The translations under genes were made by a program, and so were the position numbers. From positions 22,926,501-22,990,500 of the forward strand of contig JAWQUS010000010.1 of NCBI GenBank assembly GCA_036365455.1: 64,000 bases of DNA. Reading direction: 5' to 3'. Below the pieces are notes generated by a model. That model was not told the DNA's origin. It saw only the letters and a list, made by a program, of their open reading frames with translations, and ran no database searches. The stretch comes from Macrosoma leucophasiata (taxonomy: Eukaryota; Arthropoda; Insecta; Lepidoptera; Hedylidae). Numbering within the stretch: position 1 is the first letter of the stretch; each line of letters opens with the position of its first letter. This document shows positions 23,601 to 33,290 of this stretch, one piece after another.

Positions 23601-26600
23601 ATCTTCGACGAGTTACGAAACATCATCATTTTTAATGTTTTTAGTGCAAACTAGGGGCAGAGAATATGTAATAATACTACGTATAGAATGGGCACTTCGA
23701 CGTCCCGCCCGATTTGCACACATACACAACCCCTTCCTCTCTTATGGGCGACGGTTGGTATTTTGTACGTGCTACGCACACAGGTGCGCGTGTAAACACA
23801 CGTCACTGATGGATAGAAACCAAATTAAGCGTTTGTATGGAATTTTGGCGGAGTGTCCGCGGTGTGCTAGGGGTAAGATTACTCACGAGTCGCATGACAT
23901 CTAGTTTCATATGGTTTCTGATTGAGCAAGCACACGCTTGGGCCCTTGCTGCTTGGAGGCCAAATCTTTCCTTTCTCCACCTCAGACTTGAGAAGACCTC
24001 TTGTGAAGAGTCTCCCTTTTTCATTCAAGGTTTTTATATGTGCTCCGTAGATTTGGGATAGATCGAATGCTGCTGTTGCCGATACTATCTGTTATTGGAT
24101 AGAATTTGGCATTAATGTGTGATACGATGTAGATTTGTCCACAACGTGACGTTGGTAGAGCTGGTGGTAGAGCTCCAGTGACGTAGGCACCACCGCATTA
24201 CTTAATATACTTGCCGCTAAATGGTAGTGTTCAGCACTAGGTGGTAATGTACAGCCCTGTGATTTCCGGCTCAGAGGCATAGCACATTGAACCTCAATAG
24301 TGGTAACGTATCTGCATTTTGACTTCTGGTCTTTGTGTAGGTGTCTGTAGGCTGCAGTCATCACTTAGCATCAATGTAAACTGTATGCTTGTTTGCCACT
24401 TTCATTACATAAAAAAAAAACAGTGCGGTTTCACGACACAGTCCGTTGACTTGACGTGTCGGAGGCGGCATGTTACTACACTTGTTCGCTCAATAGTCGT
24501 ACGTAAAAAGATCTCCATAGTCTTTAACTGTAAGGAGTTAGGACACTAAATATAAAAAAAAAAAAAAATGTTCACAAAAACCCACCACCAAAAGTGAAAA
24601 ATAACAGAAAACAGATTAAATTTACTTAATCCCGAAGAGCAATTTCATAGTTGGGCCGCCAGTAACGCCCTCTGAATATCTTTGACCCATTCTATATCTT
24701 TTTTAAAAAATAGTTTTGGTCGATAGATTTCGAATAAGTTTCACCACCTTTTGGGATTGCACTTTATCCCATCCCATATCACACTTGAAACGAACGAAAG
24801 ACCTCAAGCGAAGCTAAACATTCACAAACTATTGCCTTGATGATTCAATTTACTCAATCGATGAAATTATTGTTCCATTCAATAAGAAAAACCTTCTTAA
24901 TCTATACCTTCATGTATGAGAGCAAGGACAGTAAAGTCGTGAGAAATTAAATAGTTACTCAGATTAACTTATTTTGATGAAGATCACGCGAAAATCAGAA
25001 CAATGCCGCGCCTGCTGTAAATCAAGGCGCTATAGTGTACAGTACGAAAAAAAACGACAAAAACTAGGTAGGTATAATATTTGTTTGAAAATTCCTGCGT
25101 ACCTACATTTCTTGAGTCCCATGTAGGTAACGAGTCTATTGATACTAACCAGAAACGAATCTTCTGAAATTAATAAATCCCAACAGCTGTTCAACTGTAT
25201 AGAATCCCAATGGACTGGAGATCGAAACCCAGGACTGAAGCACCATAAACTCCAGTGTCTTGCCGCTGAATGGTGGTGTTCAGCGCTATCGGGTTCCAGC
25301 CAGTTGGTAGCAGCAAGCCATCACTTAAGCATAATTAAACCAGTGGCAACGCATTTATATTGCAATCTGTGCTGATTTAAATGATATTTATAGTAAAATA
25401 TTCACTTCACCATCAATTCGAACACCGTATACTGGATTGCCACTTTATGTTATAAAATAAACTAGTTAATATTTTTATTTTTGTTAGAAAACATGACAGT
25501 AGAGTTCAGTTTTTTTTCAACTTCGAACATTATTGTTCCAATTGTTAATGAGTTTTCTTTCATTTTTCACGGTTCATTACGCATTGCAGTTAAATTAACC
25601 ATACACCTCACGCGGATTCTGATCAAAAATAAAAATAATACTGCTACCAAATTCGGGGTTGACTGTACATTACCGAGCAACAATGTGCAAATTTCATACC
25701 TAGTTGTAGGTCATTCACGCTATAAGTATCGGTCAAACAAAAACAGGATGTAGGATGTAATTGCTTTCTGTTACATGCACGGAAAACACTACGTGTGGTT
25801 ATTTTTTACTTGAATGATAAAGGAGCGAGAATAAAAAACCGGCCAAGTGCGAGTCAGCCGGGCGTTTCGAGCGGCAATGGTGAATTCATACTAGTTTTAC
25901 TTGATTTTTCTGATGCGTTTAACATTGTTAGCCTCGATAGTTATCTGTGACCCTCTCGCGGGCTGGCATTTCTTCAGTAAAACTCAGTTAGTTCTCATCG
26001 TATCATCGTGGTCGTCGGCAGGCTGTCAAAGTTACTAACAAATTCTCTAACTGGTGCTCCTGGACTTATGGAGTACCACATGGCAGTATACTCTCTCCTG
26101 CTTCTTATCATTTGTACGAGTAAATAACTTACAACTCTATGTTCAGGCTAATCTTTACAATAATATAATAATAAATAATAATAATGGCAACCCATTATAC
26201 GTCCCACTGCTGGGCACGAGTCTCTCCCCTTTTTTGGGGGGAGGCCTGGAGCTTATACTCCACCACGCTGCTCCAATGCGGATTGGTAGAGGTGGGTGGG
26301 TTAGTGGCCAACCCACTGTCGGATGTTTTCAAACCGCCCATAAGGCCTCCGACAAGGTTTAACGACTGCTATCCATCGATAGCAACCGGGACCGACGGCT
26401 TAACGTGCCCTCCGAAGCACGGAAACGCGCAATTAATTTGCCACTAGCGGTCACCCATCACACTACCCGACCGCGCCCGTAGTGCTTAACCGAACAGATC
26501 GCTTACGATCTACACCAGCCGCTGGGCCATGCGCGCTTCACAATAATAATATATTATAAAACAACAATATAAAAAACGCTATATCCACTCTATTTGAAAC

Positions 26601-29600
26601 CTTTAAGCAATTTATCTGCAGTCTCAATATTTTGGTATTACAGTTAATGTATTTTTAATTATTTTCTAAGGCTTCCGTTTTTCTCTTTGAAGTACTGAAC
26701 CCTAGAAAGGAGAATACACCAATGCGTTGCTCTTTAGCATTGAACAAGTATAATTATGAAATACTGTTTTTTTATGATAATTTTCCGACATTAGACAAGT
26801 TATCTTTCGGAACATATCCTTCCTAAAGCAAGCAGACTGCAAAAATCCGTGGTTGAAATTAATTAAATTTTTGGTCGCTTATTTACACATGTGTACTAAA
26901 TTTAATCTCAATTGTGTATATCGGTACTATGACATCCACGACGAAGGGGTATTACTTTGCAAATGTAATTAGTCACAATTGTCATTGGATTGTGAAGGAC
27001 GCAAAGTCATATTTTCAATTTATATTTATAGAAGAGTTGGTGACACAATACAGTGCTGATGAAGCTCTAAATCTAAAAAATGCAGAATTTTCAATTGGTA
27101 CTCACTCTTTCTGGAACAGTATCATTCCTGACGCAACCAACAGACTGGAAACTTTCAGGACGGGTTAGATTCATGCAGCGGACGCTTGAGAATCGATGGA
27201 CTGGGTCATTATCGGGCACTTTATTTGGTGTACAGTCCCGATCTTTCTTTCCTCTCTCTTCGCAACAGTATGTCTTCCATACCACATACTTGACTAGAAA
27301 AAAGTATTTATTTATCAGGTCTAAAGACAAAGCAGTCTATTATTCTACGCTTATTCCTTTTATTGTCATGTGTTTTTAAACAATTATGTCGTTATGTCGC
27401 ATTTTTATGATTGTTTTTTCATCATTATGACTGTATTATTGTAGGCTGTTTTATAAAAAGGCAGACTTTATGTACTCAATCTGATGCTAATGAAGATACA
27501 GTTTTATTTAACATTGTTTAAATTAAAAGGTCGTACATTAGAATAGCCAGACTAGATTTATTGCATAATTTATTAAATAGTATTAAACAAGTAATCTAAT
27601 GCCACTGAAGCTACAATATTATTCACTGATTTACACGTGTGAAATTTAAGAATTCATTCAGGATAAAAAATGAAAACAACACATTACCGGTATTAATTAA
27701 CTCAATCATTAAAACTATCAATTGAACAATGGCGGATAAGACATTCATCAGAAGTAATAATTTAAATTATTCTAAAATTTCAGACTGACCAGTATCCTGA
27801 ACAGCAACAATGTCACTAGTAGCGAACACCAGAAGGTGAGTGAAGAGTTGTGTGAACCTCTGATCTGATACAGATCCTTCTAGAAGAGCACTTGTCCGAA
27901 CAGCTCGACATAGAGGTAACGGCTCACCGTTCTTCGCTAATCTAGGTTCAAAACCTGTTGGAAAAACACAATATACACACAGTTTATTATCTTTGACGTC
28001 AGTTGTTAAATTATAGTCATTAAAAACATCTACCTAACCAATCATTTATTGAAGGGGTAGGCAGAGGTCATTCAGGCAGGTTCAACACGGGCCACTGGCC
28101 GCGGCGGATCGGAGGGGAGTAACCATAGCGTTTATTACCGATCCGAAACAGTCTGTCATTTATTGCGGAGGAAAATACGTGTAACACACACACACTACAA
28201 AAATCGTCATTAACGAAAACGAAACCCACACCCGTACTTTAACAAAATACATAAACAATTTCACGAACACATTTAAACATCTAGGCGACAGGCACATAGA
28301 ACACTTGTGCTTGTAATTTGACAGAGGGCAAAGCCTGCATGTGGCTACACACCTCCGGTCCGCTGCGGCCGCTGGCCTGTGTTGCTCTATGGCAGAGGTA
28401 CATGCATGCATACAAGCATACATGCAAATATCCTCGATTCGCCGATTACGTTTTGGCCCATGATGGAGAGCCGGTTGATATCTCCGGGTCCGGGCCAAAC
28501 TCCGAGCTACTGGGAACTGGCCAACATCCAGAAAATAGAAAAATCCTAATAAACCAGAGATAAAGGATTTCACTCCGTTAACTTTGATGGGCTCCGGGAA
28601 TCGAATTCACGAGCTAAACGTAGTAGTAATGGCCGACTACCACTTATATACAATTTCGGGGTACGATTTATCGGCGAGACTTCGCCCTTGAATCTGTAGC
28701 CGCTATAAAAATACCCAAAACAAATTGAAAGGAGAGAGTACCTTTATCATAAACAGGAGGTAAAAGTCTTAATACACGCGTATGAGGAGCACCACGAGTG
28801 AAATACTTCAAATTGTTGCAAGAACCGTCGATGCGCCTCCACCCGTTTGGGTCGCACGGCTGTTCTATCTCATTTACACACCAACTGCAAATGAAATGAA
28901 TTAGTAGATAGATTCATCATCATCATCATATCAGCCATAGGACGTCCACTGCTGAACATAATGCCTCCCCCAATGACCTCCATGCCGACCGATCGGAAGC
29001 GATGTGCATCTAGCGGGTACCCGCAGCCTTGACCAGGTGGTCGCTCCATCTTGCAGGTGGACGCCCTACCCTGCGCTTGCCGATACGTGGTCTCCACTCG
29101 AGAACCTTTCTGCCCCAGCGGCTAGATTATGAGATGAAGGTAGATTATGAGAGGGATATACAGAAAAAGTAAGAGTTTGAAGAATAAATCTTTCTCAAGA
29201 ACGAAAGATTTATTCTGCAAACTATTCATCTTCAGAAGAAGGAATATAAAAAATCCTTGAGAAGATGAAATTTACGAGTTGTGATTTTTTTATGTAATGA
29301 AAGTGGCAAACAAGCATACAGTTCACATTGGTGTTAAGTGATGACTGCAGCCTATAGACACCTTCACAAACACCAAGGTCGAAATGCAGATGCCTTACGA
29401 CTCCTGTGGCCTAAGGTATTATACCTCTGTGCCGGAAATTACAGGGCCACATGACCGGAATACGATAGTGCTGAACACTACCATTTAGCGGCGGTATATT
29501 AGTTATTATTAGGTAATGCGGTGATGCCTACCACCAGTAAAATTGTGATTTGCAGCTACTAGTCAGCCTACTAACGGAATATCCTGTTTTTGTATTTCCA

Positions 29601-32600
29601 TGTCATTTACACCAATCGGTATATACTTATGTAATTCTTGTGTGAGTGTGTATGTTACTGAACTCCTCCTAAACGGCTGGACCGTTTTGAATATTTTTTT
29701 TATATGCGTTTGGGTGGCCTTCTGGATAGTTTAGATTCACAAATCAGCCCGGCAGATGGCGCTGCAGTCGATATATAGGTTATTTACGATTCTGAGGTAA
29801 TACGAAGTTTGCCGGGATAGCTAGTATTCATATAATTGACTACAAAAACGTTGATTATTAAAGTGTAGGCTTTCGTACCTATACACACTGATTTTAAATT
29901 CAAATGGTTTAAGGTAAGATGTGCCTATTTGCATTTTTTATAATAAAAAACCGGTCAAGTGCATGTCGGGCCACGCAGGTACGTATAGGTTTCCATAGTT
30001 TTTAGGTTTGATTATTATAATTCAAAAGATATATAAATATTTTCCATGGAGTGGTTAAAAAATGTTGAGTATTATGTTTGGTCGACTATTACTCGGAAAC
30101 TTGTATAGCCAACTTAGGAGTGATAGTTTTCCTTTTAATTTCGTTATATGTAGCTACTATTGCTGTATTTCTAACAACAAGTTTAGGTAGTAGAGGGGGG
30201 GACACTCAACTTTAACGAAAATTGGCACTTTAAAGCTTTATAAGTCAAGAACAGTTAACTGAATCGAAAAATAATTTAAGCACAGGTATAACATTTTTGA
30301 AAGACCTATCCAACGATATCCCCACTATATAGAAGACGAAAAATAATATATTGTCCGCGCATTACATGTAGGGGAGGCACCCTAAACAATTTAATTTTCA
30401 TATTTTTTTATTCTACCACGTTATTAAGGTGTATACGTGTGCCAAATTTCAAGTCTCTAGTATCAAAAGGTTTTGCGCTAAACCGCGGACAGACAGACAG
30501 ACAGATAGACAGACAGAGTAGACAGACGCACATGACGAAACTATAATGGTTCCTTGTTTACTACGGAATCCTAAAAACTTGATCGGACCAAAAGAATTTC
30601 TCGACGAAATTTTAAAATTATAATTTGAGTAAAATAAATAAAATAGCTAACGGCACATCCTGTTTTTGTATCATTTATTTACTATTAACATGTCATTCAC
30701 ACCAATATGGTTAAAATGACGTTATAATGTATCATCAAAAAAACATTAATTATTAAAATAAGGACGCGACGCGTGAATCCGAAGGCAATAATAAAACATA
30801 CGATTATGGACCGTTTTGAACAAAGTTGAACAAACTTTTTATTGGATTTCGAATAATTCTTGGATGAAAATCTTCAAACATTTATACAATACTATATTCT
30901 TTGTTACAACAAGTTTTTGCCGAAATTTGACCATAAATTACTGTATTTTGTATTTCTCGACTAATTTATTGAACTGAATTTGAATAAGTCTGCTGGCACA
31001 TTTTTTTTCATGTAATGGAAGTAGCAAACAAGCATGCAGTTCACATTGATGTTAAGTGATGACTGCAGCCTATAGACACCTACACAACGACCAAGGTCAG
31101 AATGCAGATGCGTAACCACTCCTGAGGCCTAAGTTGTTATACCTCTGTATCGGAAATTACAGGGCCGTACATTACGACTGGAACACGATAGTGCTGAACA
31201 CTACCATTTAGCGGCAAGTATATTATATTTAGCTCACAATGTGCCTATTTGAAGAGGTATTATTTGTGGGTGCCGTTGTACACATACAACACATACACAA
31301 ACACCCAGACCCGAAACAAATATCTGTAGGCCATACAAATATTTGTCCAGGTGCGGGGATCGAACTCGCGACCCTTCAAATCAAACGGTCATCTCACAGC
31401 GCTAGACTAACCGGGTCGTCAAAATTGCGATCAAACTGTTTCAATAAAGCGGTTCAATTACAATAACGCGGAATGTTTATTAAAATTAGTATAAAATAAA
31501 ATTAGGTAGTAGGTATGTAAGTAAATCGTTAGAATGAGAATCAGATATTTATTTATGCATTTAGGGTGACGAGCATCTCTAAATGAAACATTGAAAACAA
31601 AATAAATTAAACCGAATAACAACTGATATACCTACAAATCATTTACAAACTAAAAAAAATATGATCAAGAATATCATTAGAATAAAACTAAATATACTAA
31701 TGTAGTACTTACGTATATCAGGTAGAAAATGTCTTATTTCCCCTTTTACAAACTGATAGGTAACAAAAAGTACCTAGGATATGACTAATAAGCGAAAAAA
31801 AACTTATACTGATTTAATATTTGTTTTTATTTTTGCAAATTATCGTTGATTTAAGCATTGCAAAAGCAAATTAATTCGATACTCAATTAATTTGAGATAC
31901 ATATTGATTAACCCAAATAATGCACGCAATGCAATTGGTTACTTGTATTAAAAATCCGTTTCATTCAATACTGAATGATGCTGTAAAGAAATATATTTGT
32001 CATTTATATTGATTAAGCCCGAAAAATCTTTACAAAAAGTCAAATTTAGTCTGGCCTTTATTGTAAATAACATTAGATATCTAAAGCATCAAAGTAACAG
32101 ATTCATTAAAAATTAAAAAAAAAATTAAGATTTAAAAAATACGGGCTTTATCTTAAGGATGCAAAGTTTTTTTACATTTTTTTTATTTTTTTTTTACTAC
32201 TATTATAAACTGGACTTATTATGACAAAGCCAGCATTTCCTAACACCGTTGTGCTCGACTTAGTGCGACACTGGATTGATTCCCAACATCAATATCATAC
32301 TACCTATATACATAATGACAAATAAACTTTTTTTTTTTATTTTACATAGTTTTTTTTTGTGATGGTGGTGGCAAACAAGCATGCAGTTCACATGGATGTT
32401 AAGTGACGCCTATAGACATCAACACAATAACCAGAGGTCAAAGTGTAGATGCGTTGCCACCCCTAAGGACTAAGATCTATTGCCTCCGTGATAGTAATTA
32501 CGGGGCCATACATTATAAACTATAATTGTCAACCGAGTAACAATGGGTTCAATGAAAACAGGAAATTAAAGAAAAAAAATTAGTCAATGGATAAGTATAA

Positions 32601-32741
32601 AAAAACTCACAAAGTGTTATTTTCCTTATTATGTCGCCTCACATCTTCCAAAGTGATCTGATTTCCAGTGTAAGAATCGTAGTAATTTGTAAACACTGCA
32701 CTCGACTGTCCAATGAAAGCAAACAATATTATCGCGTACAT
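17504..32741 (-). CDS. Peroxidase-like gene 1: secreted heme-peroxidase homologue with eroded active site (12 exons)
   Basis: Twelve exons join in one frame of 633 codons including the stop, all with AG/GT borders and matching phases. Residues 1 to about 15 are a signal peptide, so the product should be secreted. Family marks seen: RRIDGSCNNL (about 62-71), a CC pair (156-157), FDLSQIYG (217-224), WREHNRIASEL (295-305), MRYLH with the probable proximal His383, RGLLKSE, EDIDLIVG and the C-terminal EQLQEIRKS. Active-site changes by ungapped alignment to the FxDHD block: the heme-linking Asp and distal His are Thr137 and Ser138. In the GDxRVNE block the catalytic Arg and heme-linking Glu are Gly280 and Thr283. 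The calcium-site positions Asp139, Thr214, Asp218 and Ser220 remain. Two NxT sequons lie at 188 and 203. A true peroxidase reaction looks unlikely; a binding or structural role, or other chemistry, is inference. The closest relative in the window is gene 2. Confidence 0.88.
17764..17896. repeat. Long inverted repeat in the last intron of gene 1
   Basis: Arms of about 60-70 bases (17764-17823 and 17826-17896) are nearly complementary, with an extra 11 or so bases in the right arm. It could fold into a long hairpin in the pre-mRNA. Probably a foldback element. Confidence 0.75.
18000..18180 (-). repeat. tRNA-like repeat unit
   Basis: A minus-strand tRNA-like unit (18019-18088, truncated acceptor) is followed by an inverted repeat with arms catgcttgtgaaatatattt (from 18103) and its complement ending at 18154. 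It lies in the last intron of gene 1. Confidence 0.65.
18649..19016 (-). repeat. SINE-B inserted across a splice donor
   Basis: 368 bp, flanked by the 11-bp duplication AAAGTAACTTA (18638-18648 and 19017-19027). On the minus strand it starts at GAAGCGCGCATGGCCC, with A-box TGGCCCAGCGG, and ends in an ATT tail. The right-hand duplication covers positions +2 to +12 of the exon 11 donor of gene 1, so the insertion created a second partial copy of the donor while leaving the working one intact. Confidence 0.88.
19029..19134 (-). CDS. Peroxidase-like gene 1, exon 11
   Basis: Acceptor TTTCAG, donor GTAAGT. Encodes residues 565-598 plus split codons, with QLQEIRKSTVAGLMCNV and ITHIQP-like THIQPQAFL, the conserved near-C-terminal block of the family. 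Confidence 0.88.
19187..19372 (-). repeat. RTE LINE 3' end
   Basis: Left edge tcatgttcatcatttcagcc is the complement of an RTE tail. Next to it lies gtccactgctggac. Degenerate, only the last codons and 3' end remain. Confidence 0.6.
19397..19650 (+). repeat. SINE-A, older subfamily, near full length
   Basis: Has aatctatctgccgccaaatg and ggggtggcaacgcatctgca, ending in ttacataaaaaaa. Lies in intron 10 of gene 1. Confidence 0.8.
19663..19979. mobile_element. hAT-type nonautonomous element (second family)
   Basis: 317 bp with ends CAGTGGTGGATTTAC and, inverted, CAGTGGCGGATTTAC. The 8-base flanks CTTCTGTC (19655-19662) and CTGCTGTC (19980-19987) match at 7 of 8. CA ends plus an 8-bp duplication point to hAT. 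No transposase. In intron 10 of gene 1. The region from here to 20336 holds nothing else I can support. Confidence 0.75.
20337..20535 (-). CDS. Peroxidase-like gene 1, exon 10
   Basis: Acceptor TTTTATTCAG, donor GTTAGT. Encodes residues 498-563 with IYKHIEDIDLIVG, GGLVSETFYC and SDRHWYERP. This corresponds to the DDIDLxxG...GPTFxCI...GDRFWYE segment of heme peroxidases, with several positions changed. Confidence 0.92.
20712..21010. repeat. Interspersed repeat with conserved insect-repeat motifs
   Basis: Starts at cccggcaaacttcgtattgt and ends around aatcggtccagccgttctcg and gcgagactaacgaacagcaa. The first motif also occurs inverted at about 29800. Lies in intron 9 of gene 1. Confidence 0.5.
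21252..21419 (-). CDS. Peroxidase-like gene 1, exon 9
   Basis: Acceptor TTCCAG, donor GTAAGT, phase 0 at both ends. Encodes residues 442-497: TSDCAKNRLFGFESYVKYRQ at about 458-477. It aligns with the family's QRGRDHGxPxYxxWR block. The RDHG core is RLFG here, and the Asn that contacts the proximal His is Asp460. Confidence 0.92.
21487..21725 (-). repeat. SINE-B, internally deleted
   Basis: Same ends as the 18649 copy, but about 130 bases are missing from the middle. Lies in intron 8 of gene 1. Confidence 0.75.
21812..21890 (-). repeat. LINE tail fragment
   Basis: tatcttcacgccaggtcc and gttagggacctggcgt form an inverted pair. The first block is the tail of the LINE fragments at 51.8 and 52.5 kb. 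Confidence 0.5.
21919..22069 (-). CDS. Peroxidase-like gene 1, exon 8
   Basis: Acceptor AATTTCAG, donor GTAAGT. Encodes residues 392-441 with MYDAQGYHLKDMQLANLTLR and EGITQGSFRQPA, the segment after the proximal His helix. Confidence 0.9.
22282..22426 (-). CDS. Peroxidase-like gene 1, exon 7 (proximal His)
   Basis: Acceptor GGTATTTCAG, donor GTAAGC. Encodes residues 344-390 with SSGVISPYQGLRDVY and FPFVMRYLHMMQEG. The RYLH motif matches FRYGH of the family, so His383 is the likely proximal heme ligand. Confidence 0.9.
22670..22756 (-). pseudogene. Decayed partial copy of exon 9 in intron 6
   Basis: Resembles the middle of exon 9 (21321-21400), sharing blocks such as gtcactggtgaacacat and gggattcataacc. 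In the exon 9 frame it has a stop and is out of frame beyond it. It lacks the flanking parts of the exon. Confidence 0.7.
22854..23051 (-). CDS. Peroxidase-like gene 1, exon 6
   Basis: Acceptor GTTTTCCAG, donor GTAAGT. Encodes residues 278-342 with EDGLNTILGANLFGIWIW, REHNRIASEL, NPCWDDDTLFYATRDIV and EMFPLLLG. The REHNRxA and WDDDxL marks make the family clear. The catalytic Arg and heme Glu positions upstream of REHNR are Gly280 and Thr283. Confidence 0.93.
23395..23654. mobile_element. Possible MITE with long imperfect inverted ends
   Basis: The ends share agtttgca and acatt blocks in inverted order, and cgttcgcac occurs inverted inside. No target duplication could be fixed. The minus-strand frame through it is not peroxidase-like. 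Confidence 0.4.
23655..23790. repeat. Repeat H
   Basis: The block from gtaataatactacgtataga to cttatgggcgacggttgg occurs inverted at about 40985-41098. Function unknown. Confidence 0.55.
23887..24088 (-). CDS. Peroxidase-like gene 1, exon 5
   Basis: Acceptor CCAATAACAG, donor GTGAGT. Encodes residues 210-276 with SATAAFDLSQIYGAH, FTRGLLKSE, KIWPPSSKGPSVC and ETRCHAT. This is the TSFxDxSxVYG plus GGLL region. Thr214, Asp218 and Ser220 match three of the family's calcium ligands. Confidence 0.9.
24151..24420 (+). repeat. SINE-A, nearly full length
   Basis: Head tggtagagctccagtgacgt to the A run, with a few internal deletions. Lies in intron 4 of gene 1. From 24421 to about 25240 nothing else could be supported. 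Confidence 0.8.
25250..25440 (+). repeat. SINE-A, very diverged
   Basis: tgccgctgaatggtggtgtt, ccagtggcaacgcatt and ggattgccac are in the right order. Confidence 0.45.
26163..26539 (-). repeat. SINE-B, full length
   Basis: Minus strand: GAAGCGCGCATGGCCCAGCG head, ending in GGGTTGCCATTATTATTATT. About 375 bp. Lies in intron 4 of gene 1. The stretch from here to 27105 is unassigned. Confidence 0.85.
27106..27293 (-). CDS. Peroxidase-like gene 1, exon 4
   Basis: Acceptor TTTTTTCTAG, donor GTGAGT. Encodes residues 148-209: VVWKTYCCEERGKKDRDC, then DPVHRFSSVRCMNLTRP and RNDTVPER. The CC pair and the following Cys pattern match the region after the distal block. Gene 2 exon 4 begins with the matching LIWTPHCCQPKGK. 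Confidence 0.9.
27790..27954 (-). CDS. Peroxidase-like gene 1, exon 3 (distal site)
   Basis: Acceptor TTTCCAACAG, donor GTCAGT, 165 bases. Encodes residues 93-146 with KNGEPLPLCRAVRT and RFTQLFTHLLVFATSDIV. It aligns without gaps to the FTxxxMQxGQFxDHDL block, but the Asp-His of DHD is Thr137-Ser138. Thirty-one of 54 residues match gene 2 exon 3 by eye. Confidence 0.92.
28030..28653 (-). repeat. SINE-D split by a hAT MITE
   Basis: The tail part ends gaaggggtaggcagaggt at 28068. The body resumes at 28400 (catgcatacaagcatacatg) and runs to a diverged tRNA-like head near 28650. The gap is exactly the MITE plus its 8-bp duplication. Lies in intron 2 of gene 1. Confidence 0.75.
28069..28391 (-). 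mobile_element. hAT-type MITE, copy 3
   Basis: 323 bp, with a perfect duplication GCAGAGGT (28061-28068 and 28392-28399). The right end GTTGCTCTATG is intact. The left end has diverged to CATTCAGGCAGGTTCAAC. Confidence 0.85.
28742..28884 (-). CDS. Peroxidase-like gene 1, exon 2
   Basis: Acceptor ATTTGCAG, donor GTACTC. Encodes residues 45-91 with WCVNEIEQPCDPNGWRRIDG and SCNNLKYFTRG, the CDPxxxYRxIDGSCNN start of the peroxidase domain. Confidence 0.9.
28915..29130 (-). repeat. RTE LINE 3' end
   Basis: Left edge is catcatcatcatatcagcca next to gtccactgctgaac. The minus-strand reading ends like an RTE C-terminus (LDAHRFRSVGMEVIGGG in a shifted frame). The tail is a tandem of ATG. Confidence 0.7.
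29287..29545 (-). repeat. SINE-A, nearly full length
   Basis: T run, then gaaagtggcaaacaagcata, to gtgatgcctaccaccag. Lies in intron 1 of gene 1. Confidence 0.8.
29928..30580. repeat. Interspersed repeat starting with accggtcaagtgc
   Basis: Begins aaaaaccggtcaagtgcatg, contains a cagacagacagacag run at 30482 and ends near acggaatcctaaaaa. The ends match blocks at 25835 and 35420-35490. Such sequences are common in Lepidoptera; the class is not assigned here. Confidence 0.55.
31008..31225 (-). repeat. SINE-A
   Basis: From the T run to gcggcaagtatatta. Lies in intron 1 of gene 1. Confidence 0.85.
31260..31420 (-). repeat. SINE-C, tRNA-derived
   Basis: Minus-strand head GACGACCCGGTTAGTC with a B-box-like GAGTTCGATCCC. 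The body shares acaaatatttgtatggccta with the copies at 48211 and 63623. The 900 bases that follow (31421-32338) are AT-rich with nothing supported. Confidence 0.75.
32339..32520 (-). repeat. SINE-A, diverged
   Basis: T run, ggtggcaaacaagcatgcag, ending at acggggccatacatta. Confidence 0.75.
32611..32741 (-). CDS. Peroxidase-like gene 1, exon 1 (signal peptide)
   Basis: ATG at 32741, donor GTGAGT. Forty-three codons: a hydrophobic start MYAIILFAFIGQSSA, then NYYDSYTGNQITLEDVRRH. The second part matches gene 2 exon 1 (KYYDSYSGQQITLEDYKRH), which supports the start choice. It ends in phase 2, as required by exon 2. Confidence 0.88.
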
Positions 32742-32745
32742 AATT

Positions 32746-32790
32746 CTAAACCGGAACCTCACAAACACTTTTCGACCCGACAGTCCTCAT
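32746..32790 (-). other. Upstream ORF in gene 1 leader
   Basis: ATG at 32790 opens 14 codons ending at TAG (32746-32748), four bases before the main ATG. It is in the transcript only if the start site lies upstream of it, as the TATA position suggests. Confidence 0.5.
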
Positions 32791-32833
32791 CGGAACTTAA
32801 GTCAAAAATGCCTAGTATATTTCTTGTTTAGCA

Positions 32834-32841
32834 TTTTTATA
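32834..32841 (-). promoter_or_regulatory. Candidate TATA box of peroxidase-like gene 1
   Basis: TATAAAAA on the minus strand. An initiator-like GGCATT lies about 32 bases downstream (A at 32809), which would give a leader of about 68 bases. Confidence 0.5.
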
Positions 32842-33049
32842 CACTTCAGTACAAAAGATAAACAGGTTGAGTTTTAAATTAAACCTAAATCAGGTGATTA
32901 TACGTGCAGTGGTGCGTTATTAGGATATTCTGATAAACGAATGCGGGCTTGTAATAAATTGAATGAGAACATTATTTTGTCATTGTTAAGTAACATTAGG
33001 GCTGTGCCAGATTATTAAATTAAAAAATGTTATCAGTTGTTTTATATTA

Positions 33050-33290
33050 TTTCGCATTAACACATGCTTGTGAAATATATTTTATTTTTAAAGAAAAATG
33101 GAAAGAAAAATTTGACTTCAGGCGAGACTCGAACTCGCGACGTACTGGGAATCTAGTCCAGCCGCTCTTCCAATTGAGCTACTGAAGCCCTGCCCGATTT
33201 GTCAAATCTTTCCTTCACATCTATTGCATTGCTTTATGGTAGCAGCAGCGCCATCTATTGCCTAACTAGCATAGTTGGTAGTGTTAATAA
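33050..33290 (-). repeat. tRNA-like repeat unit
   Basis: Minus-strand tRNA-like block at 33114-33189, with the family flanks tttcgcattaacacatgctt and ctatggtagcagcag-like sequence. The acceptor end is mutated (gaagcc). Confidence 0.7.

Noticed and set aside
23330..23629. Minus-strand frame ending in a GTAAGC donor, considered as an exon of gene 1
   Set aside because: It has no peroxidase motifs and no fitting acceptor. The exon at 23887-24088 joins exon 6 in the right phase and carries the expected domain segment.
25481..25753. 90-codon plus-strand frame
   Set aside because: No recognisable domain and no splice partners; lies in intron 4 of gene 1.
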